DNA from: Aurantimicrobium photophilum
GTDB taxonomy: Bacteria > Actinomycetota > Actinomycetes > Actinomycetales > Microbacteriaceae
Reading direction: 5' to 3'
NCBI RefSeq assembly: GCF_003194085.1
Contig: NZ_CP023994.1
Span: 372,001 to 436,000 of the forward strand
Length of the DNA: 64,000 nucleotides
The notes under the pieces are model-generated. The model worked only from the letters and a program-made list of their open reading frames with translations. It did no database searches and was not told the origin of the DNA. The position numbers were made by a program, and so were the translations under genes. Below are positions 43,767 to 53,384 of this stretch, piece by piece. Each line of letters opens with the position of its first letter. Positions within the stretch are counted from its first letter, which is position 1.

Positions 43767-44374
43767 TACGCCTCAATCTCAACTAGTTTGTTTGGCTCGA
43801 CCTCACGGTAACGAGCATGTGTTACTGGACAAATCCATTCATTGTTATCAACTGAGCGCAGAGGATGTCCTGCGGTACCAACCCAGCCAATTCTCTTTGC
43901 AGGGCTACCTACAACGAGGGCAAAATCAGGAACATCTTTAACCACTACAGAGCCAGCACCCACAAGTGCCCATCTGCCGATAACAATAGGTGCAATACAG
44001 GTACTATTTGCTCCAATTGATGCCCCCTCTAAAATTTCTACACCGACTGGCTTCCAGTCAGCTGCTGATTTCTGAGATCCATCAGCATTTATTGCCCGGG
44101 GAAAATGATCATTAGTTAGAACTACCGCAGGTCCAATGAATACACCCTTTGCTAATTTTGCTGGTTCGTACACGAGAGCGTAATTCTGAATTTTACAATT
44201 CTCTCCAACTTGCACACCTGTGCCGACATAAGCTCCTCGCCCCACAATTGAGTTCGCGCCGATTACCGCGTTTTCGCGAACTTGTGCGTAGTGCCAAACC
44301 TTTGCACCAGATTCGATTGAGGCATTTTCTGCAACATCTGCAGTGGGGTGCGTATAGCCCTCTGGGGTAGCCAT
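43766..44374 (-). CDS. Hexapeptide-repeat sugar N-acetyltransferase (WbpD/WlbB-like)
   Basis: 202 residues from ATG 44372-44374, which has GGAG 6 nt upstream; the longer open frame is leader. Left-handed beta-helix repeats run from about 10 to 150 (ADVAENASIESGAKVWHYAQVRENAVIGANSIVGRGAYVG). TNDHFPRA carries the active-site Asn/Asp-His of this group. The C-terminal extension (WICPVTHARYREVEPNKLVEIEA) keeps one Cys. First gene of the trio that builds a 3-acetamido sugar. Confidence 0.88.
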   Translation of the reverse strand: MATPEGYTHPTADVAENASIESGAKVWHYAQVRENAVIGANSIVGRGAYVGTGVQVGENCKIQNYALVYEPAKLAKGVFIGPAVVLTNDHFPRAINADGSQKSAADWKPVGVEILEGASIGANSTCIAPIVIGRWALVGAGSVVVKDVPDFALVVGSPAKRIGWVGTAGHPLRSVDNNEWICPVTHARYREVEPNKLVEIEA

Positions 44375-44582
44375 ATTTCTCCAAGTCAAGGATGTTACTT
44401 GTTGAAGTAACGAGTCTCTATCGTATCCGATTTGGGTTTTTGATTGACTTACCTCGCCGTGATTTAAACCTTTGAAACGCACCTTGGCATTCAATAAATT
44501 AATGGTGAGAAATGCATTACAAACCAGGGGGCTAACACTTTTCGAAAACAAATTGGGTGTGTTTCACAGTCAAATCCAAGCT

Positions 44583-44606
44583 TCAAGTGAAACTTGAGAC
44601 TATTCT
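44583..44606 (+). promoter_or_regulatory. Leaderless promoter with adjoining inverted repeat before the FG-GAP gene
   Basis: TATTCT (44601-44606) lies 6 nt before the GTG at 44613. Just upstream TCAAGT-GAA-ACTTGA (44583-44597) is a perfect 6-bp inverted repeat with a 3-nt centre, in the -35 to -10 spacer region, where a repressor could sit. Only symmetry and position support the operator role. Confidence 0.4.
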
Positions 44607-44612
44607 GGTTCT

Positions 44613-47009
44613 GTGAAGGGGACACGAAATCAGGTCCGCGGCTTCCTTAGGTCGATCGCGCTATCGAGTGTTGCCACTTTGGCTGCCGCTTTCATTGTTT
44701 TCTTGGGACCTAGCTCTAAGGCACAAGCACTTTCTCCAAGTGATTTCAATCCCGGAAATATCATTAGTGATGCAGTTATGTTTAACGGCCTGTCACTAGC
44801 CCCTGCTGACATACAGAATTTTTTGAATTCACAAGTGCCGAGGTGCACTCTTAACGACCCAGGAAAGCCTGCCGGTGGAATTTACACTTTCCCCGGAGGC
44901 GGCCAAGTTCTTCTTGCAAACAGCTGCATCAAAGACTACGTCGAGTCGGTTCCCAATCTCACAGGAGATGCTTATTGCGCCGCCCTAACTGGGGGAACTC
45001 TTTCTGCAGCTGAAATCATTTACCGGGTAGGTGTGTCCTGTAACGTCAGCCAGAAAGCTTTGCTTGTTTTGCTTGAAAAAGAACAACAGCTTATTTCAGA
45101 TTCTTTCCCGGCTGCTTCACAAATTTCAAGTGCAACTGGCTTCAATTGCCCCGACACTGCCCCATGCTCTGCAACTAGCGCTGGATTCTTCCGACAAGTT
45201 TATTCAGCAGCTCGACAATTACAGGTTTATGGCACTCAAGAATTCAATTGGTACCCTGTCGGCGCTTATACAAACGTCAGGTTTCACCCCAACGCCGCTT
45301 GTGGCTCCACCCCAGTATTAATTCAAAACCGTGCGACGGCTGCTCTGTATTACTACACGCCATATCAGCCCAATGCAGCAGCGCTTGCGAACATAAGCGG
45401 ATTTGGTGATTCATGCTCGGCATACGGAAATAGAAATTTCTGGAGAATCTTCACTTCTTGGTTTGGATCCACTCAAATACCTTCATCGTTTAGCTCTGGT
45501 GTTTTCGCGAGAGATTCAGCGGGAGATCTTTGGATATATCCCGGTACGGGAAACGGGAGTTGGTTCCCCCCAACCAAAGTAGGAGTCGGGTGGCAAGGAC
45601 TGAACTCACTCATTGGCACCGGCGACATCAGCGGTGATGGTAATCGTGATGTGGTCGGCATCGATTCTGCAGGAACAGTTTGGCTTTACCCGTCAAATGG
45701 CTTAATGGGGTGGTCGTCACGTGTTCAGGTAGCCAATGGACTTTCCCCTCAAACTTTCCTGATTAGTCCTGGGGATTTTGACGGCAATGGTGTTCCTGAC
45801 TTTATTGCTCGGGATCAAGCAGGTGATCTCTGGCTTTATTCTGGACTAGGTCACGGAAGGATTGCTCCTCCAAAGAAAATTGGTAACGGCTGGACAGGAT
45901 TTACCGCTATTTTCGGCGCGGGAGATATGAACTCTGACGGACTTGTAGATCTCATCGGAAGAAATGCCTCAGGAGAGCTCTGGTTATACCCCTCTGCAGG
46001 AGGTGGACTCTGGAAGATGCCCATACAAATGGGTTGGGGTTGGCAGGGTATGACCTCAATTAGCGGACCTGGAGATTTTGATGGGGATGGAATTCCAGAT
46101 GTAATGGGGCGCCACAACAATGGCGGACTCTACCTCTACAGCGGAAACGGACTCGCAGGTTTTAAATCAGGGAAACAAATTGGTGTTGGCTGGCAAGGAA
46201 TGGACACCATTTTTGGTGTAGGAACAGCAAGCACTGGCCCTTTTGTTGAACCAGCTGGTGCAGGTGACCTCAATGGAGATGGAACGAGAGATGTTCTAGC
46301 AGTCAATACTTCACAAGAGCTCTGGCTTTACCCTGGGAACAAAGCGGGTGCCTGGCTTGCTCCTCGGAAGCTAGCTTCGAATTGGTCCATGGGACAGGGC
46401 ATGACCAGTGTGGGTGACTTTAATGAAGATGGCACGAGAGATTTTATGATCAAAGATGCCAACGGCACTTTGAGCATTTTTAGTATTGACTCCCAGTCCA
46501 ACGTCTCAGCTTTGTCCTCTATAGGTTCTGGTTGGAACATTATGAACCTCATTATCGGAGTTGGGGACATGTCGGGAGATGGACATTCTGACCTACTTTC
46601 GAGAGATAATTCCGGTTCACTTTGGTTATATCCCGGCAATGGAAGCGGGGGCTGGTTGACTCGGATTCAGGTTGGTTCTGGTTGGAATACGATGAGCTCA
46701 ATCTTGTATGCCGGAGACTTCAGTGGTGACGGACTTCCTGACATCATCTCTTGCGACAATGCAGGGAAATTATGGCTATACCCAAGCAATGGTGCAAGCG
46801 GTTGGGGAACACCTTCACAAATTGGCTGGGGATGGCAGGGTTATTCATTCTTGATGAGTCCAGGTGATTTCTCCGGAGATGGAAAAACAGACCTACTTAC
46901 CCGTGATCCCAACGGCACACTTCGCCTTTATGCGGGAAATGGAAGAGCTGGCTGGCTTTCCCAGACGCCTATTGGTGTCGGTTGGAATACCATTGCATGG
47001 CTTGGCTAA
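44613..47009 (+). CDS. Secreted FG-GAP/VCBS-type beta-propeller repeat protein
   Basis: 798 residues. Signal peptide at about 1-40 (basic start, long hydrophobic core, cut near KAQA-LSPSD). Residues 40-290 form a Cys-containing domain (MFNGLSLAPADIQNFLNSQ, GSTPVLIQNRATAALYYYTPYQPN) seen in other actinobacterial exported proteins. Then come about ten repeats of roughly 50 residues with the pattern DxxGxLWLYPGNG..GW..........GWQGM..I.G.GDxxGDGxxDLL.RD. The GDxxGDGxxD loops are Ca2+-binding sites of the FG-GAP type. Ligand, probably a glycan or protein, is unknown. The stop shares CTAA with that of the lipoprotein gene. Confidence 0.85.
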   Translation: MKGTRNQVRGFLRSIALSSVATLAAAFIVFLGPSSKAQALSPSDFNPGNIISDAVMFNGLSLAPADIQNFLNSQVPRCTLNDPGKPAGGIYTFPGGGQVLLANSCIKDYVESVPNLTGDAYCAALTGGTLSAAEIIYRVGVSCNVSQKALLVLLEKEQQLISDSFPAASQISSATGFNCPDTAPCSATSAGFFRQVYSAARQLQVYGTQEFNWYPVGAYTNVRFHPNAACGSTPVLIQNRATAALYYYTPYQPNAAALANISGFGDSCSAYGNRNFWRIFTSWFGSTQIPSSFSSGVFARDSAGDLWIYPGTGNGSWFPPTKVGVGWQGLNSLIGTGDISGDGNRDVVGIDSAGTVWLYPSNGLMGWSSRVQVANGLSPQTFLISPGDFDGNGVPDFIARDQAGDLWLYSGLGHGRIAPPKKIGNGWTGFTAIFGAGDMNSDGLVDLIGRNASGELWLYPSAGGGLWKMPIQMGWGWQGMTSISGPGDFDGDGIPDVMGRHNNGGLYLYSGNGLAGFKSGKQIGVGWQGMDTIFGVGTASTGPFVEPAGAGDLNGDGTRDVLAVNTSQELWLYPGNKAGAWLAPRKLASNWSMGQGMTSVGDFNEDGTRDFMIKDANGTLSIFSIDSQSNVSALSSIGSGWNIMNLIIGVGDMSGDGHSDLLSRDNSGSLWLYPGNGSGGWLTRIQVGSGWNTMSSILYAGDFSGDGLPDIISCDNAGKLWLYPSNGASGWGTPSQIGWGWQGYSFLMSPGDFSGDGKTDLLTRDPNGTLRLYAGNGRAGWLSQTPIGVGWNTIAWLG

Positions 47010-47620
47010 TTTGGAACGTTTGCCTTGACTATTCCGGCTAGTGCCGAGGCTTGTAACCCATCGCTAATACTCAAAGATGCAATTGCCACCCAATAATTCT
47101 TGTAGACAAATTGCAATTGCCCAATACCTTCTGAGAAATTGAAATAACTGACTAAGTCTTCTCCAATTTCCTGAGGTGTATATATCCCTGCCGACGAAAG
47201 CGCTGCGGATTTAAAGGCAGCACTATTTGTGGTGAGTTTGACAATAGCTATCTCAGTTTCACTTGTTGAACTAAGGTTGCTGATTTGGCAGGCTATCCCA
47301 CCTAAAGACTCGATTTCTTTTGTTGCTGGGGTCAGACCAAGGCGGACATCTGGAATAAGGGCAAGGTTTGGATTAAGTTCATACAGCGCTTGAGGAGTTA
47401 GGACAGCTTCGCAGTTGATGTTTCCTGAAGGATCTGGCTGCAACTTTCCATCTATGTTGCTGTTCGTTGAAGTGGGCGTTTCAATCTTTGAAGCATTTGT
47501 AGGCTTCGTTGCCTTCACCGATTCCGATGAAGTGGTGGTAGGCACCTCTTGATAGCAGGAAGTTAATGAGACAGCAATTATTCCAGCGAATGTTAGAACC
47601 CAAATCTTGCTTCGTTGCAT
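47006..47620 (-). CDS. Putative lipoprotein, unknown function
   Basis: 204 residues from ATG 47618-47620 (GGGGATAG upstream). The N-terminus has a hydrophobic core ending in the lipobox LTSC, so it should be anchored by a lipidated Cys (residue 22). A Thr/Ser-rich spacer of about 40 residues precedes a soluble domain with two further Cys ([16 protein letters not shown]) that might pair. A -10-like TAGACT (minus strand, 47656-47651) is upstream. Role unknown. Confidence 0.7.
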   Translation of the reverse strand: MQRSKIWVLTFAGIIAVSLTSCYQEVPTTTSSESVKATKPTNASKIETPTSTNSNIDGKLQPDPSGNINCEAVLTPQALYELNPNLALIPDVRLGLTPATKEIESLGGIACQISNLSSTSETEIAIVKLTTNSAAFKSAALSSAGIYTPQEIGEDLVSYFNFSEGIGQLQFVYKNYWVAIASLSISDGLQASALAGIVKANVPN

Positions 47621-47787
47621 TTCTATCCCCAACTGTTAGATCGTGTATTCAGTCTAGGCTTCGTAACTTTCCTGCTCGGGTAGACTTTTATCATTATTGC
47701 CACATCAGAATCCGCAGTAGGGGAAACCGTGCACAAGAATCTTGCTTCAAGAAGTGGTTCTCACCTATCGATGGGACTCGATTCATA

Positions 47788-48669
47788 ATGAAAGGCATTA
47801 TTCTCGCAGGCGGTTCTGGTACGCGTTTGTGGCCGATAACCAAAGGTATTTCTAAGCAACTAATGCCCATTTACGACAAGCCGATGATCTACTATCCCTT
47901 GTCTACCTTGATGATGGCTGGGATTAAAGACATCCTCATCATCACAACCCCAGAGTACTTAGAGCAATTCAGAGGACTATTAGGCGATGGTTCTCAACTC
48001 GGCATGAGCTTTTCTTTCGAAGTTCAACCAAGCCCAGATGGCCTCGCTCAAGCATTCATCATTGGAGAACAATTCATTGGTGAGGATTCAGTAGCGTTGG
48101 TACTGGGTGACAACATTTTCCATGGTGCAGGGCTTGGAACTGCACTTGCAAACAACCACGATATTAAAGGCGCACTTATTTTTGCTGCGCATGTTGCAGA
48201 ACCCTCTGCATACGGAGTTGTGGAGTTTGATTCAGAAAATCGTGCTATCTCAATTGAAGAAAAGCCTGCCGATCCAAAGAGTAACTACGCCGTGCCGGGG
48301 CTCTATTTTTATGACAATTCAGTAATTGATGTTTCCAAATCGATTAAACCCAGCGACCGGGGTGAGTTAGAAATCTCATCTGTCAATGAGAATTATTTGA
48401 AGCAAGGCTCACTTAATGTTCAAGTTCTTGATCGCGCGGTTGCCTGGTTAGATACCGGAACAGTTGACTCCATGATTCAAGCTTCTGAATATGTTCGAGT
48501 AATTGAACAACGGCAGGGCTTCAAAATTGGCTGTATTGAAGAAATCGCTTGGCGTAATGGTTGGGTAAGTGATAACGAGCTGGCCTCACTTGCAGAACCT
48601 CTAAAGAAGAGCGGCTACGGAGAGTATCTTCAGGGTTTACTGATAGAAAATTATCGTGAAGTCCGATAA
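47788..48669 (+). CDS. rfbA: Glucose-1-phosphate thymidylyltransferase
   Basis: 293 residues from ATG 47788. [31 protein letters not shown] is the nucleotide- and metal-binding start, and VLGDNIFHG and EEKP are conserved inner motifs. It makes dTDP-glucose, the first step to dTDP-rhamnose; RfbB and the RfbCD fusion are at 18-20 kb. The frame is open 74 codons further upstream without homology. TAGACT at 47681-47686 is a likely promoter, leaving about 95 nt of leader. Confidence 0.95.
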   Translation: MKGIILAGGSGTRLWPITKGISKQLMPIYDKPMIYYPLSTLMMAGIKDILIITTPEYLEQFRGLLGDGSQLGMSFSFEVQPSPDGLAQAFIIGEQFIGEDSVALVLGDNIFHGAGLGTALANNHDIKGALIFAAHVAEPSAYGVVEFDSENRAISIEEKPADPKSNYAVPGLYFYDNSVIDVSKSIKPSDRGELEISSVNENYLKQGSLNVQVLDRAVAWLDTGTVDSMIQASEYVRVIEQRQGFKIGCIEEIAWRNGWVSDNELASLAEPLKKSGYGEYLQGLLIENYREVR

Positions 48670-49531
48670 CGCTCGTAATTCCCGTATCGGGCCTTTCAAA
48701 TATATTTCATCAATTTGGGCTGCTAGAGAAGTCCTATATAACCTGACACTTCGTGAAATTCGTGGCCAATATAAGCGAACCGCTTTAGGCCAATTGTGGT
48801 CCCTTGCGAATCCTTTGGCAGCGATGCTGATTTACACATTTATTTTTTCATTTTTGTTCAGACTCCCTTTACAAGAGGGCGAACCAAGTGGTCTCAAGTC
48901 CTATGCTTTGTGGCTTTTGGTCGGCCTTCTACCTTGGATGTTTTTTTCTAGAGTCATGAACATGGGTACAGGCGTTCTTGTAGTTAATGCACCCCTGATT
49001 CAAAAGGTTTATTTCCCACGGGCAATCATGCCACTCTCACTCGTTGGAGTTGTTGGTTTCAACTGGCTCTTTGAAATGGGAGTCCTGGTTGTTGCATTGC
49101 TCATTGCAGGGGCTTTTGTTTTGCCATGGCTGCCTCTGGTTCTAGTAGTTATGGCTCTACTGGGCCTTTTTGCTGCTGGCATTGCACTGATTTTTTCAAT
49201 TACAAATGTGAACTTTCGGGATGTGGAACACGCTGTAACTGTGTTCACTCAGATTTGGCTCTATCTCACCCCGGTCATTTATCCGATTTCTTTGGTAGAG
49301 ACACAGTCCCAGCGTTTAGGTGGCCTTTTCGGCACAAACATAACACTCTTGGGACTTTATGAAGTCAATCCTCTGGTCAGTTATATCTCAGCCTTCCGCA
49401 ATTTGCTCTATGACAACCGCATGCCTTCCGCGGAAATTTGGTTGGGCTGCATTGGCTGGAGTATTTTGGCGCTCGGATTTGGGCTCGCATTGTTTGCTCG
49501 ATATGAGAAAAGATTGGCGGAATTACTGTGA
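48656..49531 (+). CDS. ABC-2 polysaccharide exporter permease (Wzm type)
   Basis: 291 residues. A cytosolic N-terminal part ([29 protein letters not shown]) is the usual amphipathic entry to six membrane helices. [27 protein letters not shown] is the family block. It exports a finished O-antigen- or teichoic-acid-like chain with the ATPase encoded next. GTG overlaps rfbA by 14 bp. Confidence 0.88.
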   Translation: MKSDNARNSRIGPFKYISSIWAAREVLYNLTLREIRGQYKRTALGQLWSLANPLAAMLIYTFIFSFLFRLPLQEGEPSGLKSYALWLLVGLLPWMFFSRVMNMGTGVLVVNAPLIQKVYFPRAIMPLSLVGVVGFNWLFEMGVLVVALLIAGAFVLPWLPLVLVVMALLGLFAAGIALIFSITNVNFRDVEHAVTVFTQIWLYLTPVIYPISLVETQSQRLGGLFGTNITLLGLYEVNPLVSYISAFRNLLYDNRMPSAEIWLGCIGWSILALGFGLALFARYEKRLAELL

Positions 49532-50268
49532 ATGAAGTTGCAGTTCGTGTCGACCATCTTGGAAAGAAATTTCGGATTTATTCGGAGCGCAACCAAAGCC
49601 TCAAGTCTGCACTCATGCGTGGTCGTGTATCAAAATATGACCAATTTTGGGCACTCCGTGACTTCTCGCTAGAAGTTGAAAAGGGAACAACGCTCGGTCT
49701 AGTCGGCGGAAATGGTTCAGGGAAATCAACTCTTCTGAAAACTTTGGCCAAGATTTACTGGCCAGACGAAGGTGACATTGAATACTTCGGCCGCATGTCA
49801 GCGTTACTTGAAGTGGGCTCTGGGTTCCACCCTGAATTAACGGGGCGGGAAAACATTTTCCTTAATGGTTCTATTTTGGGCATGAAACGTAAGGAAATTG
49901 AAAAGCGTTATGAGCAAATAGTTGAATTTTCAGGCGTCAGAGAATTCATTGACCAACCCGTTAAAAACTATTCCTCAGGAATGTATGTTCGTCTAGGATT
50001 TTCTGTTGCAATCCACGTTGAGCCGGACATTCTCGTGGTTGATGAGGTTCTTGCAGTTGGAGATGCCGCATTCCAAGAACAATGCTTTGAAAGATTTCGT
50101 GAACTCAAGCGCCAGGGAACGACGATAATTTTGGTGAGCCACGACATGGATGCAGTTAATGGTTTGTGTGATCAAGTCGCTTGGGTTAACAAAGGAAAAC
50201 TGCAGCAACTAGGTCCTGCCCGTTCGGTCACGCATGCCTACCTCAAAAACTCAGGGGAAAAGAAATAA
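49528..50268 (+). CDS. ABC polysaccharide exporter ATPase (Wzt type)
   Basis: 246 residues. Walker [13 protein letters not shown], signature [12 protein letters not shown] and Walker [33 protein letters not shown] is typical of Wzt/TagH ATPases. It lacks the C-terminal carbohydrate-binding domain that long Wzt proteins use to read a terminal cap, so export should not depend on such a cap. GTG start overlaps the permease by 4 bp. Confidence 0.9.
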   Translation: MNEVAVRVDHLGKKFRIYSERNQSLKSALMRGRVSKYDQFWALRDFSLEVEKGTTLGLVGGNGSGKSTLLKTLAKIYWPDEGDIEYFGRMSALLEVGSGFHPELTGRENIFLNGSILGMKRKEIEKRYEQIVEFSGVREFIDQPVKNYSSGMYVRLGFSVAIHVEPDILVVDEVLAVGDAAFQEQCFERFRELKRQGTTIILVSHDMDAVNGLCDQVAWVNKGKLQQLGPARSVTHAYLKNSGEKK

Positions 50269-51653
50269 TGCCGAATGTTCTCATTGTCACAGGAGATACT
50301 TTGGGCGCTGCAATGGCAGGTCCAGCAATCCGAGCCCTTGAGATGGCAAAAGCTCTTTCTCAAGTTTCCACTGTCATTCTTGCCGCAACCGTGCCAACAA
50401 CTTTTGTGCACGACGGTTTTGACGTAGTCGATGCAACGGACAGCAACCTTCGTGGACTTGTGAGATGGTCGGACATCATTGTGTTCCAAGGCGCTCTGCT
50501 GTCAACACATCCGTGGATCGCTAAGACGGACAAAATTATTGTTGCCGATGTCTATGACCCGATGCATTTAGAGACCTTAGAGCAACAAAAACACATTCCA
50601 GCAGGAATACGTTTCGTTGAAACCTTGGATATTGTTGCCATCTTCAATGAGCAACTCGTACGAGCAGATTTTTTGCTTTGTGCTTCAGAAAAACAAAGAG
50701 ATCTCTGGATCGGCCAACTTGCTTCTGTAGGTCGCTTAAACCCACTCACCTACGACCGCGACACAAGTCTAAGAACTTTAATCGATGTCGTTCCTTTTGG
50801 AATTCAAGAAGCACCACCTCAGCAACACAAGCATGGGATTCGTGGGGTCATTCCTGGAATTGGAATGGATGACAAAGTCGTTCTATGGGGTGGGGGAATC
50901 TACAACTGGTTTGACCCACTCACATTAATCCTTGCAATTGCGAAGGTCTCCCAAAGTCACCCAGACATCAAACTTGTATTTATGGGAACTCAACATCCCA
51001 ATCCACATGTCCCCGAAATGAAGATGTCTTTTGAAGCACGAGAGCTCTCGAAAGAACTTGGTCTGGAGGGTAAACATGTTTTCTTCAATGAGGGTTGGGT
51101 GCCTTATAACGAAAGAGCTGATTTTCTCTTAGATGCTGATCTTGGCGTAAGTACCCACCTTGATCATTTGGAAACCGCATTTAGTTTCCGAACTCGTATC
51201 TTGGATTATCTCTGGGCAGGCTTGCCGATTGTCGCGACGAGTGGAGACACTTTTGAAGCGATTATTGAATCAAACATTCTTGGAAAAACAGTTCCGCCAG
51301 GTGATGTAGAGCACCTTGCTTCTGCAATCACAGAACTGCTCTACGACCAGAAGCTTTCACAGGCAGTTCGAGTAAACGTGAATCACTACTCAAGAAATTT
51401 AAAATGGAATTTAGTACTTCAGCCACTGATTGAATTTGTAATTGCCTCCCAACATGCAGCAGATTACAACAGCGGATTCTCTCTAGGCATCACCAAACTC
51501 GCACATGTTGGGAGACGAACACTGAGGCAGAGGATCTTCATGTATTCGCTAAGTGTCAAGTTGAATGGCTTCAAGTATTCAACTGATTTGTTCTTGAAAA
51601 ATCTCTTTGGGAAAACACTGAGAAAATTCAAAAAACTAATTCACGTCGATTAG
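50268..51653 (+). CDS. Family 4 glycosyltransferase
   Basis: 461 residues, GT-B fold. GDTLGAAMAGPAIRALEMAKAL at the N-terminus and VVLWGGGIYNWFDPLTLILAIAKV starting the donor domain. FSFRTRILDYLWAGLPIVATSGDTFEAII contains the nucleotide-sugar contact region. The C-terminal 60 residues are basic and may bind the membrane. Last gene of the glycan locus, directly followed by the tRNA-linked insertion array. Confidence 0.82.
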   Translation: MPNVLIVTGDTLGAAMAGPAIRALEMAKALSQVSTVILAATVPTTFVHDGFDVVDATDSNLRGLVRWSDIIVFQGALLSTHPWIAKTDKIIVADVYDPMHLETLEQQKHIPAGIRFVETLDIVAIFNEQLVRADFLLCASEKQRDLWIGQLASVGRLNPLTYDRDTSLRTLIDVVPFGIQEAPPQQHKHGIRGVIPGIGMDDKVVLWGGGIYNWFDPLTLILAIAKVSQSHPDIKLVFMGTQHPNPHVPEMKMSFEARELSKELGLEGKHVFFNEGWVPYNERADFLLDADLGVSTHLDHLETAFSFRTRILDYLWAGLPIVATSGDTFEAIIESNILGKTVPPGDVEHLASAITELLYDQKLSQAVRVNVNHYSRNLKWNLVLQPLIEFVIASQHAADYNSGFSLGITKLAHVGRRTLRQRIFMYSLSVKLNGFKYSTDLFLKNLFGKTLRKFKKLIHVD

Positions 51654-51657
51654 ACAA

Positions 51658-51673
51658 CAAGTGCCCTCGAGAG
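51658..51673 (+). repeat. 16-bp tRNA-derived direct repeat, copy 1
   Basis: CAAGTGCCCTCGAGAG, identical to 52037-52052, 53369-53384 and 53748-53763. The last of these is the native site: 12 bp of the 3' end of tRNA-Arg plus 4 bp downstream. This copy marks the outer edge of the insertion array and still has the original flank on its left. Confidence 0.9.
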
Positions 51674-52036
51674 TGTCTAGGTTCACGACATCGTTGATAT
51701 CTCTCCCACAACATCGTTGATACTCCAACCCTGACCGCGCTGAACCCCTCGGGGGTTCACATTTCGATGTCTTGCAACATTGATCAAGGAATTTGATATC
51801 TGTTCTGCTTGAGACGAATCGATTCGTTCACTTCAAGCTAAGAAACCTACATCCGCGCTGGTGCAAGACAAGATGGCAGATTCACTTCATCGGCTTCTTG
51901 CCCGCCAAGCAGCGCTAGTGCGGTGCTCTAAATCAACGGGGCATCAAGGAAATAATCCAACAGGCATGATGCGACAACTCGTTGCAATAACAACGAAGTC
52001 TCGAGGCATATATCAACTATGTCTCGAGACTTCACA
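51674..52036 (+). mobile_element. 363-bp non-autonomous IS481-like element, copy A
   Basis: Starts TGTCTAGGTTCACGAC and ends with TTCACA, the complement of TGTGAA. The two 27-bp ends match at about 20 positions, with the shared inner block GACAT(C/A)GTTGATAT. No credible gene is inside. It has an 8-bp hairpin TGAACCCC/GGGGTTCA (51741-51759) and a 14-bp palindrome ACGAATCGATTCGT (51814-51827). Copy B (53385-53747) has the same length and differs at about two bases. Flanked by 16-bp direct repeats. Confidence 0.75.
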
Positions 52037-52052
52037 CAAGTGCCCTCGAGAG
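52037..52052 (+). repeat. 16-bp tRNA-derived direct repeat, copy 2
   Basis: CAAGTGCCCTCGAGAG between element A and the transposase-bearing IS481 element. Confidence 0.9.
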
Positions 52053-53368
52053 TGTCTAGGTTCACGACCTTGTTGACACATGAGTCGCGTCCTTATTAAC
52101 ACTAGATGAGTCGCGTCCTTGTTGACACTCTGGAGCAATGTCGAAACAACGCGTCGTCGTCCTCTCTATCGTCCACCAAGGCCTAACAGTCACTGAAGCA
52201 GCCAGAACTCATGGCTTCTCCAGAGCCCATATCTACACCCTCCTCAAGCGTTATCAAGAAGGTGGCCTTGACGCTGTCGAACCTCAATCGTCCAGGCCGA
52301 AGTCCTCACCACATGCCCTCAGCGATGAACTGCGTTTGCGCATTATTCAATTGCGCATCCATCTCGATGCAGAAGGACTCGATCATGGACCTGAAAGCAT
52401 TCAACCCTTCCTCACTACTGAAGGCTTCACCGCGCCGTCCACATCCACAATCAGACGTGTTCTCCACCAGGCAGGACTCATCACCCCGGAGCCGAAGAAA
52501 AGACCTAAATCTTCTTTCCTCAGTTTCGAAGCAGACCAACCCAACGAAACCTGGCAGTCGGATTTCACCCACTGGTCATTAGCTGACGGGCGCGATATTG
52601 AAATCATTAACTGGCTCGATGACCATTCCAGAAAGCTACTTTCCATCACGGCCTATGACCGCATCACCGGCCCCATAGTTGTTGAAACATTCACGGCAAA
52701 CATCAACAAATACGGGCCTCCCCAGTCCACACTCACCGACAACGGGGTTGTTTACACTGCTCGCTTCACCAAAGGCAAAAACGCGTTTGAATACTTCTTG
52801 GCAGAGCTTGGAATCGTTCAAAAGAACGGCAAGCCCTACCATCCTCAAACCCAAGGCAAAATCGAACGCTTCCACCAAACACTGAAAAAATGACTGCGCA
52901 GCAGAGAACCAGCACACACTCTCGCAGAACTCCAACAACAACTCGATGAGTTCCAAGAAATCTATAACCACCACAGACCACACCGCGCATTGGGCAAAAG
53001 AACACCCGAAGAGGTTTATCAAGCTGGAGTGAAAGCACACCCCGTCAAAGAATCCGTTTCACACGACTGGCGCACCCGCTATGACAAAGTCGACAAAGGA
53101 GGAAAACTCACCCTCAGACGCGCAGGAAAACTTCACCACATGAGCGTCGGCGCGGCACATGCCGGAGAAGAAGTTCTTATGTTGATCGACCAAACAACCG
53201 TCATCGTGACACTGCAACACAGTGGAGAAGTCCTCAGTCAACATCACATAGAACCAGAAAGAAACTACTGGCGAGACCAACTAAAAAGTCCAGGCCGATG
53301 GCCTGGACTTTCATAATTTTGTCAACAAGGTCGGGACTCATCTGTCAACAAGGTCCCGACTCATCACA
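52053..53368 (+). mobile_element. IS481-family insertion sequence, 1316 bp
   Basis: Ends TGTCTAGG... and ...CATCACA. The left end and the reversed right end share GACCTTGTTGACA and then ATGAGTC at the same distance from the tip. Each end carries a second inner copy of the ATGAGTC...CTTGTTGACA block (about 52106-52129; 53319-53342), likely extra transposase sites. The first 16 bp are identical to those of elements A and B. Flanked by the 16-bp direct repeats. The transposase has an in-frame stop. Confidence 0.85.
52138..53316 (+). pseudogene. IS481-family transposase interrupted by an in-frame TGA
   Basis: An intact frame would give 392 codons. TGA at 52891-52893 stops it after 251 residues; the same frame continues homologous to the end at 53316 (LRSREPAHTLAELQQQLDEF, then YNHHRPHRALGKRTPEE). 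The stop most likely replaces TGG (Trp) of the family's ERFHQTLKKWL. The HTH (LTVTEAARTHGFSRAHIYTLLKRY) and all three catalytic residues (WQSDFTHW, TDNGVVYT, QGKIERF) come before the stop. Whether the 251-residue form works is unknown. TGGAG precedes the ATG. Confidence 0.88.
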
Positions 53369-53384
53369 CAAGTGCCCTCGAGAG
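53369..53384 (+). repeat. 16-bp tRNA-derived direct repeat, copy 3
   Basis: CAAGTGCCCTCGAGAG between the IS481 element and element B. Confidence 0.9.

Noticed and set aside
52891-52893. TGA as selenocysteine or recoded stop in the IS481 transposase
   Set aside because: No SECIS-like hairpin was evident right after the codon, and Trp is expected there, so a TGG to TGA mutation is simpler. A -1 slip on the A6 run meets a new stop soon after and does not reach the C-terminal frame.
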